From: an uncultured Clostridia bacterium
GTDB lineage: Bacteria > Bacillota > Clostridia > Oscillospirales > Ruminococcaceae
Assembly (NCBI GenBank): GCA_947177545.1
Contig: CAMWVF010000102.1
Span: 1 to 5,422, forward strand
Direction: 5' to 3'
DNA: 5,422 bases
Shown here: positions 1 to 5,043 of the stretch, one piece after another
Position numbering within the stretch: the stretch's first letter is position 1
Layout of the letters: every line of letters starts with the position of its first letter
Position numbers and translations under genes: made by a program
Notes under the pieces: model-generated
What the model was told of the DNA's origin: nothing
The model's input: only the letters and a program-made list of their open reading frames with translations
The model's database searches: none

Positions 1-783
1 AAATGTGTAGTATTTTTTCGCCGCTGTTTTGTAAATTCTTACAAAGGTTTCGTTATATTCCTTAAATTCAAGACTGTCAAGCCGCCAGCCGTACTCATCA
101 GACCTTTCAAACCCGATAAACGCGTGGGGCGGCGGGTCAGCGGCGCTGTACGCGTACATTACGACCTCGGCGTAATTGCCATTATATGACATTACCCAAA
201 TATCGTCGGTACTTATATTCGTCATAACGCCGTCATAGCCGCAGCGTATGCAGAGCTGTCCGTCAACGGTCTTGTAGGGCGGAAAACCGAAAAGCGTGTT
301 TTTATCGGAAAAAAGCTGCTCCCGAATATCCTCGTCGGAAAGATAATTCTCCGTAAAAAAATTACGCATATACTTTGTAAGCTCATCCTCATTCTGCGCT
401 ATATCCTTATTTATAAATGGCTTATATTGGAAATCTTCAATTACCTCAACAACGTTTTCCTTGTCGGTGTGTTCCTCGCTGTCATGTATCCTCCAGTCCG
501 CCTGCAAAAGCTGCCTTGCAGTCTCAAGCTTTTCGGCAAATCCCAGAAGCTCGTTTTTTACGGTATTGTCCACCTTTACGGCGTTTGCGAAAGGGTTGTA
601 CACCGCAAGCTCTATATCCTGAGGCACAGGTTCGGGAGTCGGGACGGTCTCCGTTAAGGATACGGTCAGGGTCAATGAGGTGGTCTTTTCGGGGACTTTT
701 GTCACGTCCCCCTCTCGCTGCTCCTTGCACGAGGTCAGCATAAGCAGTGCAATAGCAGTACCAAAAATTGCAAATTTTTTCAT
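1..783 (-). CDS. Predicted lipoprotein, 3' end missing
   Basis: The frame reads leftward from ATG at 783-781 to the window edge with no stop, giving 261 residues of an incomplete protein. The start is supported by AGGGGA at 796-791, seven bases upstream. The N-terminus is a lipoprotein signal peptide: MKK, a hydrophobic stretch (residues 4-16) and lipobox LTSC with Cys19 as the lipidation site, so the product should be anchored to the outer face of the membrane. A Thr/Pro-rich linker (about 25-58) leads into a mixed alpha/beta domain. Its pattern, a helical region followed by a Tyr/Phe-rich beta part with GWRLDSL near residue 235, recalls small NTF2-like or IseA-like (DL-endopeptidase inhibitor) folds, but this is only a weak resemblance and I assign no function. 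It lies downstream of the CmpB-like gene on the same strand, 107 bp away, with its own likely promoter. Lipoprotein call sure; role unknown. Confidence 0.85.
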   Translation of the reverse strand, partial: MKKFAIFGTAIALLMLTSCKEQREGDVTKVPEKTTSLTLTVSLTETVPTPEPVPQDIELAVYNPFANAVKVDNTVKNELLGFAEKLETARQLLQADWRIHDSEEHTDKENVVEVIEDFQYKPFINKDIAQNEDELTKYMRNFFTENYLSDEDIREQLFSDKNTLFGFPPYKTVDGQLCIRCGYDGVMTNISTDDIWVMSYNGNYAEVVMYAYSAADPPPHAFIGFERSDEYGWRLDSLEFKEYNETFVRIYKTAAKKYYTF

Positions 784-790
784 AATTTTA

Positions 791-796
791 TCCCCT
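791..796 (-). promoter_or_regulatory. Ribosome binding site of the left lipoprotein
   Basis: AGGGGA on the minus strand, seven bases before the ATG at 783. It fixes the start codon of the left lipoprotein. Confidence 0.75.
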
Positions 797-803
797 CAGT
801 ATG

Positions 804-838
804 TATATTGCAGCAAAGGAAATTCCTGCCGCAATATA
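804..838 (-). promoter_or_regulatory. Hairpin in leader / start region of left lipoprotein
   Basis: Inverted repeat. On the minus strand TATATTGCGGCA (838-827) pairs with TGCTGCAATATA (815-804) over 12 positions including one G-U pair. Inside lies GGAATTTCC, which can add a few pairs after a two-base bulge. No T-run follows, so it is not a standard terminator. The predicted promoter (-10 at 844-839) would start RNA near 832. The message would then begin inside the left arm and keep only a shorter GCGGCA/TGCTGC 5'-end hairpin. Full hairpin formation needs read-through from the upstream gene. A role as an operator or in mRNA stability is possible. Confidence 0.55.
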
Positions 839-867
839 ATTGTAACATTATTTCACTCAAAATACAA
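839..867 (-). promoter_or_regulatory. Promoter of left lipoprotein gene (extended -10)
   Basis: On the minus strand TACAAT (844-839) is preceded by TGT, forming an extended -10 element. Seventeen bases upstream lies TTGTAT (867-862), a poor -35 with three of six consensus bases. A weak -35 with an extended -10, and phased repeats directly upstream, is the arrangement expected of an activator-dependent sigmaA promoter. Predicted RNA start is near 832, giving a leader of about 50 bases. Confidence 0.55.
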
Positions 868-868
868 G

Positions 869-905
869 TTACAATAAGATTACAATTCGGTTACAAATCG
901 GTAAC
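869..905. repeat. Phased TTACAA boxes, possible response-regulator site
   Basis: TTACAA occurs at 869-874, 880-885 and 891-896, each exactly 11 bp apart. A degenerate copy (ATACAA, 862-867) coincides with the -35 box of the adjacent promoter. The last box is also part of an inverted repeat GTTAC/GTAAC (890-894 and 901-905). Direct hexamers at one-helical-turn spacing next to a weak -35 are the layout of OmpR/PhoB-family binding sites; Bacillus PhoP boxes (TTAACA-like, 4-6 bp spacers) are the closest known analogy. The array overlaps the stop codon of the CmpB-like gene. The regulator is not in the window. Confidence 0.5.
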
Positions 906-1301
906 AAGAGGCTTAAGTTCCTCAAACCGCCTGCCGAGAAATTCGCTCAAAGCCGCCGCGGGAATGGTTATAAAGAACCATATCACCGAGAACGGCAGGC
1001 ATATCTGCCCGAAAAGATTGAACATCAGTCCCGAGTAGTCCCAGACGTCCCAACCGAGCCATAGATTGACAATGCACCCCGCTATAAACTCCAGCGCAGT
1101 TATGACAATAGCCCCGAAAAGGCATTTCATCAGCAGCGGCTCATGGGGACGAGCCGTGAACCTCCTGTACATTATCAGCAGGCAAAGTCCACCTGTCAGG
1201 GTCATGCTCCAATGGGTATAACCGCGGAAAAGCACCTCTATCAGCGAGTATATTGCTCCCCCGAAAAGAAAAAGTATAAGGTTTTCTATTGCTTTAGGCA
1301 T
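891..1301 (-). CDS. CmpB-like membrane protein (putative ABC transporter type IV family)
   Basis: A 136-residue integral membrane protein starting MPKAIENL. The start at 1301 is chosen because GGAGGG (minus strand) lies six bases upstream; an in-frame ATG at 1430 would add 43 residues with no ribosome site. About four hydrophobic segments are visible (roughly 5-24, 32-46, 58-79, 92-118). Family-type motifs are present: Glu22 after an Ala-Ile-Tyr-Ser-Leu stretch, WSMTLTGG at 31-38, Glu71 with Gly75 and Asn79, then WDYS at 87-90 followed by FNLFGQICL at 94-102. This E...WDYS...N..G.ICL pattern is how I recognise the CmpB-like 'putative ABC transporter type IV' family (Pfam PF06541, from memory). 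Despite the name, no ATPase or substrate-binding gene is adjacent, so transport is unproven. It is divergent from the alarmone synthetase gene and upstream of the lipoprotein. The last residues end in phased TTACAA DNA. Family call fairly sure; function unknown. Confidence 0.85.
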   Translation of the reverse strand: MPKAIENLILFLFGGAIYSLIEVLFRGYTHWSMTLTGGLCLLIMYRRFTARPHEPLLMKCLFGAIVITALEFIAGCIVNLWLGWDVWDYSGLMFNLFGQICLPFSVIWFFITIPAAALSEFLGRRFEELKPLVTDL

Positions 1302-1317
1302 ATTTTCCCTCCATTGT

Positions 1318-1337
1318 GTACGTATTTGTACAAAGTA
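1318..1337. repeat. TTTGTACAAA palindrome in leader of CmpB-like gene
   Basis: TTTGTACAAA at 1325-1334 is a perfect 10-bp palindrome, flanked by GTAC on both sides (1318-1321 and 1335-1338, the left one offset by three bases). It lies 23 bases upstream of the CmpB-like start codon, within its presumed leader. It could be an operator; no regulator can be named. Confidence 0.3.
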
Positions 1338-1364
1338 CATTTCTATTATTTTGTTATAAAAATT

Positions 1365-1389
1365 ACAGTATATTTGAGGTATATTCTGT
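1365..1389. repeat. Inverted repeat touching the -35 box (possible operator)
   Basis: ACAGTATAT (1365-1373) and ATATTCTGT (1381-1389) form nine-base arms with one mismatch, separated by seven bases. The right arm ends on the first base of the TTGACA -35 box of the alarmone synthetase promoter, and the site lies between two divergent genes. That is a natural position for a dimeric regulator controlling one or both. Confidence 0.4.
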
Positions 1390-1417
1390 TGACATTGCAA
1401 AGAAAAAATGGTAAAAT
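1389..1417 (+). promoter_or_regulatory. SigmaA-type promoter of alarmone synthetase gene
   Basis: TTGACA (1389-1394, full consensus), a 17-bp spacer and TAAAAT (1412-1417, five of six), with TG at 1409-1410 making an extended -10. RNA should start near 1424, leaving a leader of about 80 bases. This is the strongest promoter in the window by sequence. Confidence 0.8.
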
Positions 1418-1439
1418 AAAAATTGAACATTTATATTTG

Positions 1440-1460
1440 CCGCGGACATAAGTCCTGCGG
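1440..1460 (+). promoter_or_regulatory. Leader hairpin before alarmone synthetase
   Basis: CCGCGGAC (1440-1447) pairs with GTCC and GCGG (1452-1455 and 1457-1460) over eight GC-rich pairs with one bulged T (1456) and an ATAA loop. It sits about 16 bases after the predicted RNA start and 45 before the start codon. No U-run follows, so it is not a terminator. It may stabilise the message or take part in leader control. It stands out in otherwise AT-rich DNA. Confidence 0.5.
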
Positions 1461-1505
1461 AAGAGTACAAATTTCAGGGGAATTTTAAACAAAGGAATGT
1501 TTGGA

Positions 1506-2198
1506 ATGTCAACCGAATTAACCATTGGAAAAACAGGTCTGGAGGAAGTTTTTGACAACGTAAGCGACAGCGATATCAGCGAGCTTGAGGACGTTATAAG
1601 GAATTTTGCTTCAAGAATGCAGATATACCGCGCAGGCATAAAGGAGATACGCACAAAGCTTGAAATACTGGACGAGGAGTTTCAGACAAAATATTCCTAC
1701 AACCCGATACACAGCATTGAGTCGAGGCTGAAGTCTCCACAGAGCATACTGAAAAAGGTCAAGTCAAAGAGTCTGCCCGTGACTATGGAGTCGGTGGCGG
1801 CGAACATCACGGACGTCGCGGGAATACGGGTCATCTGCAATTATATTGACGACATTTACCGAGTTGCCGACCTGCTGACCAGCCAAAGCGATGTGACCCT
1901 TGTGCGGGTAAGGGATTACATAAAAAACCCCAAGCCGTCGGGATATAAAAGTCTCCATCTTATTGTGGAAATACCGATTTTTCTCTCCACGGGAGCGTAC
2001 CCCATTCCCGTTGAAATTCAGATACGTACCATTGCTATGGACTTTTGGGCAAGCCTTGAGCACAAGCTGAAATACAAGACCGATAACGACGTTTCCCCCG
2101 ATTTGCGGAAACGTCTGAAAATATGCGCGGACGAGATTTCCAAGCTGACAACGAAATGCAGGACATTCACACGACCATTCAAAAGCGCAACGGCATAG
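1506..2198 (+). CDS. Small alarmone synthetase (RelQ-like GTP pyrophosphokinase), C-terminus frameshifted
   Basis: A cytosolic single-domain (p)ppGpp synthetase, transferring pyrophosphate from ATP to GTP/GDP. I start at ATG 1506 because AAAGGA (1491-1496) is nine bases upstream; the in-frame ATG at 1497 abuts that site. Numbered from 1506 (230 residues), the RelA/SpoT synthetase motifs are in order: basic SILKKVKSK (80-88), DVAGIRVIC (103-111), DDIY (115-118), DYIKNPKPSGYKSLH (136-150), VEIQIRT (169-175), FWASLEHKLKYK (180-191). Asp103 and Glu170 match the metal-binding acids of the family. There is no HD hydrolase, TGS or ACT domain, so it is a small synthetase of the RelQ/YjbM type, not a long Rel. 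After ISKL the reading becomes TTKCRTFTRPFKSATA, unlike the family. One added G near 2147 restores LDNEMQDIHTTIQKRN and a stop at 2204-2206. The catalytic core is intact; the change would affect the C-terminal helix, which helps form the tetramer in characterised RelQ enzymes. Confidence 0.92.
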   Translation: MSTELTIGKTGLEEVFDNVSDSDISELEDVIRNFASRMQIYRAGIKEIRTKLEILDEEFQTKYSYNPIHSIESRLKSPQSILKKVKSKSLPVTMESVAANITDVAGIRVICNYIDDIYRVADLLTSQSDVTLVRVRDYIKNPKPSGYKSLHLIVEIPIFLSTGAYPIPVEIQIRTIAMDFWASLEHKLKYKTDNDVSPDLRKRLKICADEISKLTTKCRTFTRPFKSATA

Positions 2199-2199
2199 A

Positions 2200-2230
2200 A
2201 CAGTAACTGTACGGCGGGAATTTCCTGCCG
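2200..2230 (+). promoter_or_regulatory. Two inverted repeats between alarmone synthetase and lipoprotein genes
   Basis: ACAGTAACTGT (2200-2210) is a five-base inverted repeat around one base. Next to it, CGGCGGG (2212-2218) pairs with TCCTGCCG (within 2223-2230) in a seven-pair hairpin with one G-U pair and an AATTT loop. The following bases are AAAAATAAAG, not a U-run, so I do not call a terminator; the hairpin would lie in the leader of the 2257 gene or in a shared transcript. Its left 15 bases match the left lipoprotein leader at 14 positions. Confidence 0.5.
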
Positions 2231-2256
2231 AAAAATAAAGCGAAAGGAGCGGCAAT

Positions 2257-3459
2257 ATGCGGCTAAAAGCCAATTTATATGTTTTGTCATTAATGTGCGC
2301 ATTGCTGCTCTCTTCATGCGCAGACGGCGGCAGTGATGTCACTTCCGCGGCTTCGGAGCAAACTGTTACCGTCACGCCTGCGGACAGTTCCGCAGAGACG
2401 GAAGTTTCGGAAATTTCCGAGGAAATCACGCAAATAACGGAAATTTCCGAAAACAATACGGAAACGGACAGTATTTCTGAGACCGCGTCAGAGTCCGCTG
2501 TTTCAGGCACGGAGCAAGAATCGGAAACGGTTTCGGAAACGGAAAGCAAACAGACGGAAATTTCTCAAATAACAACGGAAATTTCAACAACAAAAGTGGA
2601 AACGGAAGCTCTGCAACCTACCGAAACTGCCGCTCCCAAGCCAAAGGCGGAGGTGGTCATACCCCAAATAAATATGCCCAAAACGGGCGATAAAGTCATT
2701 TCAGGGGACAACGCCGAGGCAGACTACAGCTGCGCCGCAGAGGGGTACATCTCGGCAATGTACAGTGGCAGCGCTTCCGCCGCAAAGGTGCGGATAACCT
2801 GCGGAGAGATACGTTACGACCACGATTTGACCCCGGGAAAACGGGAATTTTTCCCGCTTATGGGTAGCGGTTCCTACGATGTGAAAATTTACGAACAGTT
2901 TTCCGGCAACAAGTTTGCGCTTCTTGCGGAGGGTACTTTTGAGGTGAATATTTCCAGCAACGTTTCTACGTACCTTTATCCTAATAAATATGTGGATTTT
3001 GACAGCAATTCTGCCTGCGTGAAGAAGGCGGCAGAGGTTTGCGCTGGGATAACCGATGACGTGGAAAAAATCGCGGAGATTTTCAGCTACGTCACCGAAA
3101 ATATTTCCTACGACAAGAGCCTTGCAGCGTCGGTGCAGAGCGGTTACGTGCCAAATCCCGACAGCACTCTTTCAAAGGGAACAGGCATTTGCTTTGATTA
3201 CACCTCGCTTTTTGCGGCAATGTGCCGTTCACAGGGCATTCCGGCACGGCTTGTTATAGGTTACGCCGAGCCTGAGATATATCACGCATGGAACGAGGTC
3301 TACACCGAGGAAACAGGGTGGATAACTCCCGAGCTGTTTCTTAAAAAGAAAGGATATAATATTGCGGACGCGACGTTCTACGCAAGTAATTCGGACAAGG
3401 AGAAGATTTCTGCGTATATTTCAGATGACAGTAATTACTCGGCAATATATAGGTACTAA
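2257..3459 (+). CDS. Transglutaminase-like lipoprotein with long Ser/Thr/Glu linker
   Basis: A 400-residue surface protein. AAAGGAG (2243-2249), seven bases before the ATG, supports the start. Residues 1-20 form a signal peptide ending in LLSSC, with Cys21 for lipidation. Residues 22 to about 130 are a low-complexity acidic linker: 49 of residues 41-120 are Ser, Thr or Glu. An intermediate domain (about 132-235) of beta character precedes the transglutaminase-like fold. The catalytic-type residues are visible: Cys312 in GTGICFDYTSL, His343 in YHAWNEVY and Asp371 in IADATFY, with a short insert (358-368) between the Trp-Ile strand and the Asp. Relatives act as cysteine peptidases or transferases outside the cell, often on envelope polymers, but the substrate cannot be told from sequence. 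It lies 58 bp after the alarmone synthetase stop on the same strand with no clear terminator between, so co-transcription is likely. No good terminator follows it either. Confidence 0.92.
   Translation: MRLKANLYVLSLMCALLLSSCADGGSDVTSAASEQTVTVTPADSSAETEVSEISEEITQITEISENNTETDSISETASESAVSGTEQESETVSETESKQTEISQITTEISTTKVETEALQPTETAAPKPKAEVVIPQINMPKTGDKVISGDNAEADYSCAAEGYISAMYSGSASAAKVRITCGEIRYDHDLTPGKREFFPLMGSGSYDVKIYEQFSGNKFALLAEGTFEVNISSNVSTYLYPNKYVDFDSNSACVKKAAEVCAGITDDVEKIAEIFSYVTENISYDKSLAASVQSGYVPNPDSTLSKGTGICFDYTSLFAAMCRSQGIPARLVIGYAEPEIYHAWNEVYTEETGWITPELFLKKKGYNIADATFYASNSDKEKISAYISDDSNYSAIYRY
2437..2585 (+). repeat. Dispersed 11-base repeat encoding Thr-Glu-Ile-Ser in the linker
   Basis: ACGGAAATTTC occurs exactly at 2437-2447, 2554-2564 and 2575-2585, each in frame as Thr-Glu-Ile-Ser. 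The first and last copies are preceded by CAAATAAC, and shorter TCGGAAAC pieces fill the spaces. This suggests the linker grew by duplication or slippage. The repeats lie within the 2257-3459 gene. Confidence 0.6.
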
Positions 3460-3582
3460 GTACAGTTAAGAAATATTTGCTAAATATTGATTGAATATTT
3501 GTGGATTGATTTTAAAATATTTATTAAATCAAGCAAACATTTACTGAAATTTATTCATTATATATGGAGGGACTGATTTTAT
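3460..3582. other. AT-rich intergenic region before pilus-like operon
   Basis: 123 bp, very AT-rich, with repeated AAATATT and GATTGA elements (for example around 3474-3500 and 3505-3530) and no GC-rich hairpin, so no terminator for the lipoprotein gene is visible. It holds a candidate promoter and the ribosome site of the next gene. I see no small ORF of note. Confidence 0.6.
3491..3518 (+). promoter_or_regulatory. Candidate promoter of pilus-like operon
   Basis: TTGAAT (3491-3496, four of six), a 16-bp spacer and TAAAAT (3513-3518, five of six). RNA would start near 3525, about 58 bases before the ATG at 3583. The surrounding DNA is so AT-rich that chance matches are likely, hence modest confidence. 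Confidence 0.4.
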
Positions 3583-4626
3583 ATGGCAATAAAAATGCTT
3601 ACGGACGAAGAGACCGCTTTTTTCTGCGAACAGCTTGCCATGCTTATGGAGGCGGGAATTCCACTTGCGGACGGTATGGCTGTAATTTCAGAAGAGGGCA
3701 GCGACCGCCGTTTTAAGGAGATTTCGGGTACTCTTGCCGAGTACATGAACGGCGAGGTCACTCTTTTTGACGCTATGGAAAAGGTTGGGATATTCCCGTC
3801 CTACGCCGTAAAAATGGTAAAAATAGGCTCGGTAACGGGTCGGCTTGAGGACTCCTTGAAGGGTCTTGCGGACTATTATTCAAGGCGGGCGGAGCTGCGG
3901 CAGACGGTGAAAAGCTCGGTTTCCCACCCGCTGATACTTCTTGCGATGATGACAGTTGTCGTCATTGTGCTGGTTATAAAGGTCATACCGATGTTTAGGG
4001 ACATTTACGCACAGTTCGACGACAGCGCGGCGGCAATGGTGGACGAAAGCGTGTCATTTGCCTACAGTCTCGGAACGGTGGTCATGATAGTTCTTGTGGC
4101 GGTTTTGGCGGTAACGCTTGTTACGGCGGCGTTTATGCAGATACCATCGGCACGGCGGCGTCTGACAAAAATTTTCACAAATTTTGTTCTTACAAAGGGT
4201 CTGTCTGAATCTATGGCTATGTCAGATATTACCAACGCTTTGAGCATGATGGCAGAGTGCGGTATTTCACCCGAGCAGTCGCTGGAGCTTGCGGCGGGGC
4301 TTACGGAAAACAAAAATATTCTGTCCCGCATAAAGGGCTGTGAAAAAATGGTTCTTGACGGTGAGTATTTTGCGGACGCGTTGAAGTCCTCGGAGCTTTT
4401 GCCTGGGCTGTACGCCCATTCTCTTAAAGTGGCGTACAAGTCAGGCTCAATAGATTCCGCGTGGGAAAAGGTCAGTCTGCGTTTCAGCCAGGAGTGCGAC
4501 AGGAAAATTTACGGCGCGGTTTCCTTTATAGAGCCTGCGATAATCGGTGTACTGGCAATAATTATAGGGTCGGTGCTGCTGACTGTCATGCTGCCGCTTA
4601 TGGATATTATGTCCCATGTTGGGTGA
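3583..4626 (+). CDS. Type II secretion / type IV pilus platform protein (GspF/PilC family)
   Basis: A 347-residue inner-membrane protein that in pilus and type II secretion machines forms the platform connecting the assembly ATPase to the pilin polymer. The start follows GGAGGG (3566-3571) at eleven bases. Two copies of the T2SSF domain are visible. The first runs about 9-135 with FFCEQLAMLMEAGIPLADGM (13-32) and IGSVTGRLEDSL (81-92). The second runs about 210-340 with a matching MAECGISPEQSLELAAG (223-239) and YKSGSIDSAWEKVS (285-298). Membrane segments lie near 116-136, 163-184 and 317-341, as usual. The protein is slightly shorter than PilC/GspF (about 400), close to the ComGB length. It opens the operon in this window and is followed by a pilin-like gene and a DUF4860-like gene. 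The partner ATPase is not in the window. Confidence 0.93.
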   Translation: MAIKMLTDEETAFFCEQLAMLMEAGIPLADGMAVISEEGSDRRFKEISGTLAEYMNGEVTLFDAMEKVGIFPSYAVKMVKIGSVTGRLEDSLKGLADYYSRRAELRQTVKSSVSHPLILLAMMTVVVIVLVIKVIPMFRDIYAQFDDSAAAMVDESVSFAYSLGTVVMIVLVAVLAVTLVTAAFMQIPSARRRLTKIFTNFVLTKGLSESMAMSDITNALSMMAECGISPEQSLELAAGLTENKNILSRIKGCEKMVLDGEYFADALKSSELLPGLYAHSLKVAYKSGSIDSAWEKVSLRFSQECDRKIYGAVSFIEPAIIGVLAIIIGSVLLTVMLPLMDIMSHVG

Positions 4627-4719
4627 TTTGTTAATAAATATTCTGCAATCGCATAGCAAATATATAAAAAATAATACATAAAAAATCTGCAAAAATTCCA
4701 CAGAAAGGAACTGCCGCAT
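4627..4719. other. AT-rich gap within pilus-like operon
   Basis: 93 bp, AT-rich, between the GspF-like and pilin-like genes on the same strand. Only the ribosome site AAAGGA (4704-4709) is clear. I found no convincing promoter pair or terminator. The gap is long for an operon and could carry processing or internal promoter signals that I cannot recognise. Confidence 0.5.
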
Positions 4720-5043
4720 ATGAAAAAAAGCGGGATAAACAAGACTTGGCTGCTGTCTGCGGCGTTGTTTGTGCTAATTGTTATATGGCTGCTTATATCA
4801 GTTGGAAACGCCGAGGAAGCCTCGGGGAAAAACCGTGCTGAGGCGCTTAGAAAATCGGTTATGAACGGTGCGGCGCTTTGTTACTCAATTGAGGGCGAGT
4901 ACCCACGCGAGCTGTCATATCTTGAGGAAAATTATGGCGTGAACGTCAGCAGTGACATTTATATAGTACACTACGAATATTTCGGCGCAAACGTCAGTCC
5001 TACGGTCACAGTGATTGAAAGAGCAGGGGAGGGGAAACCATGA
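4720..5043 (+). CDS. Small single-helix membrane protein, pilin-like, pilus operon
   Basis: A 107-residue protein with a basic start (MKKSGINK), one membrane helix (about 9-28) and an outside domain. AAAGGA lies ten bases before the ATG. After the helix come an amphipathic helix (about 36-55) and CYSIEGEYPRELSYLEENYG (54-73). This 'aliphatic helix, then (E)G-YP-L--L' pattern is typical of type IV pilins and pseudopilins, where it marks the start of the globular part. No canonical prepilin peptidase site (Gly followed by Phe and Glu at +5) is visible before the helix, so it may be an uncleaved pilin relative or an accessory protein. Its stop overlaps the next start as ATGA, indicating translational coupling. 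Pilus association is inferred from neighbours and pattern; precise role unknown. Confidence 0.8.
   Translation: MKKSGINKTWLLSAALFVLIVIWLLISVGNAEEASGKNRAEALRKSVMNGAALCYSIEGEYPRELSYLEENYGVNVSSDIYIVHYEYFGANVSPTVTVIERAGEGKP
5026..5034 (+). promoter_or_regulatory. Strong ribosome binding site of DUF4860-like gene
   Basis: GGGGAGGGG, five bases before the ATG at 5040 and inside the preceding gene. It fixes the start and supports coupled translation across the ATGA overlap. Confidence 0.7.

Noticed and set aside
417..877. Several plus-strand open frames of 65-108 codons
   Set aside because: They lie opposite the left lipoprotein, which has a signal peptide, lipobox and ribosome site. The plus-strand products are compositionally odd and lack good ribosome sites.
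1302..1430. 43-residue N-terminal extension of the CmpB-like protein
   Set aside because: No ribosome site at 1430, and the extension would cross the intergenic control region. GGAGGG before 1301 supports the shorter form.
2142..2160. Programmed -1 ribosomal frameshift in the alarmone synthetase
   Set aside because: No slippery heptamer or downstream pseudoknot is apparent near CTGACAACG. A one-base deletion explains the data more simply.
2212..2230. Hairpin as a terminator of the alarmone synthetase gene
   Set aside because: It is followed by AAAAATAAAG instead of a U-run, and the stem is short.
1764..2549. Long open frame on the minus strand (261 codons) across the alarmone synthetase and lipoprotein genes
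   Set aside because: It is antisense to two genes with clear domains. Its Ser/Val-rich start is the complement of the lipoprotein linker, and no family motif is seen.
3559..3564. TATATA as a -10 box of the pilus-like operon
   Set aside because: RNA would start inside the ribosome binding site (3566-3571), leaving no usable leader.
4062..4742. Minus-strand open frames opposite the GspF-like gene and the following gap
   Set aside because: They are shadows of the GspF-like frame or AT-rich sequence with no ribosome site or recognisable domain.
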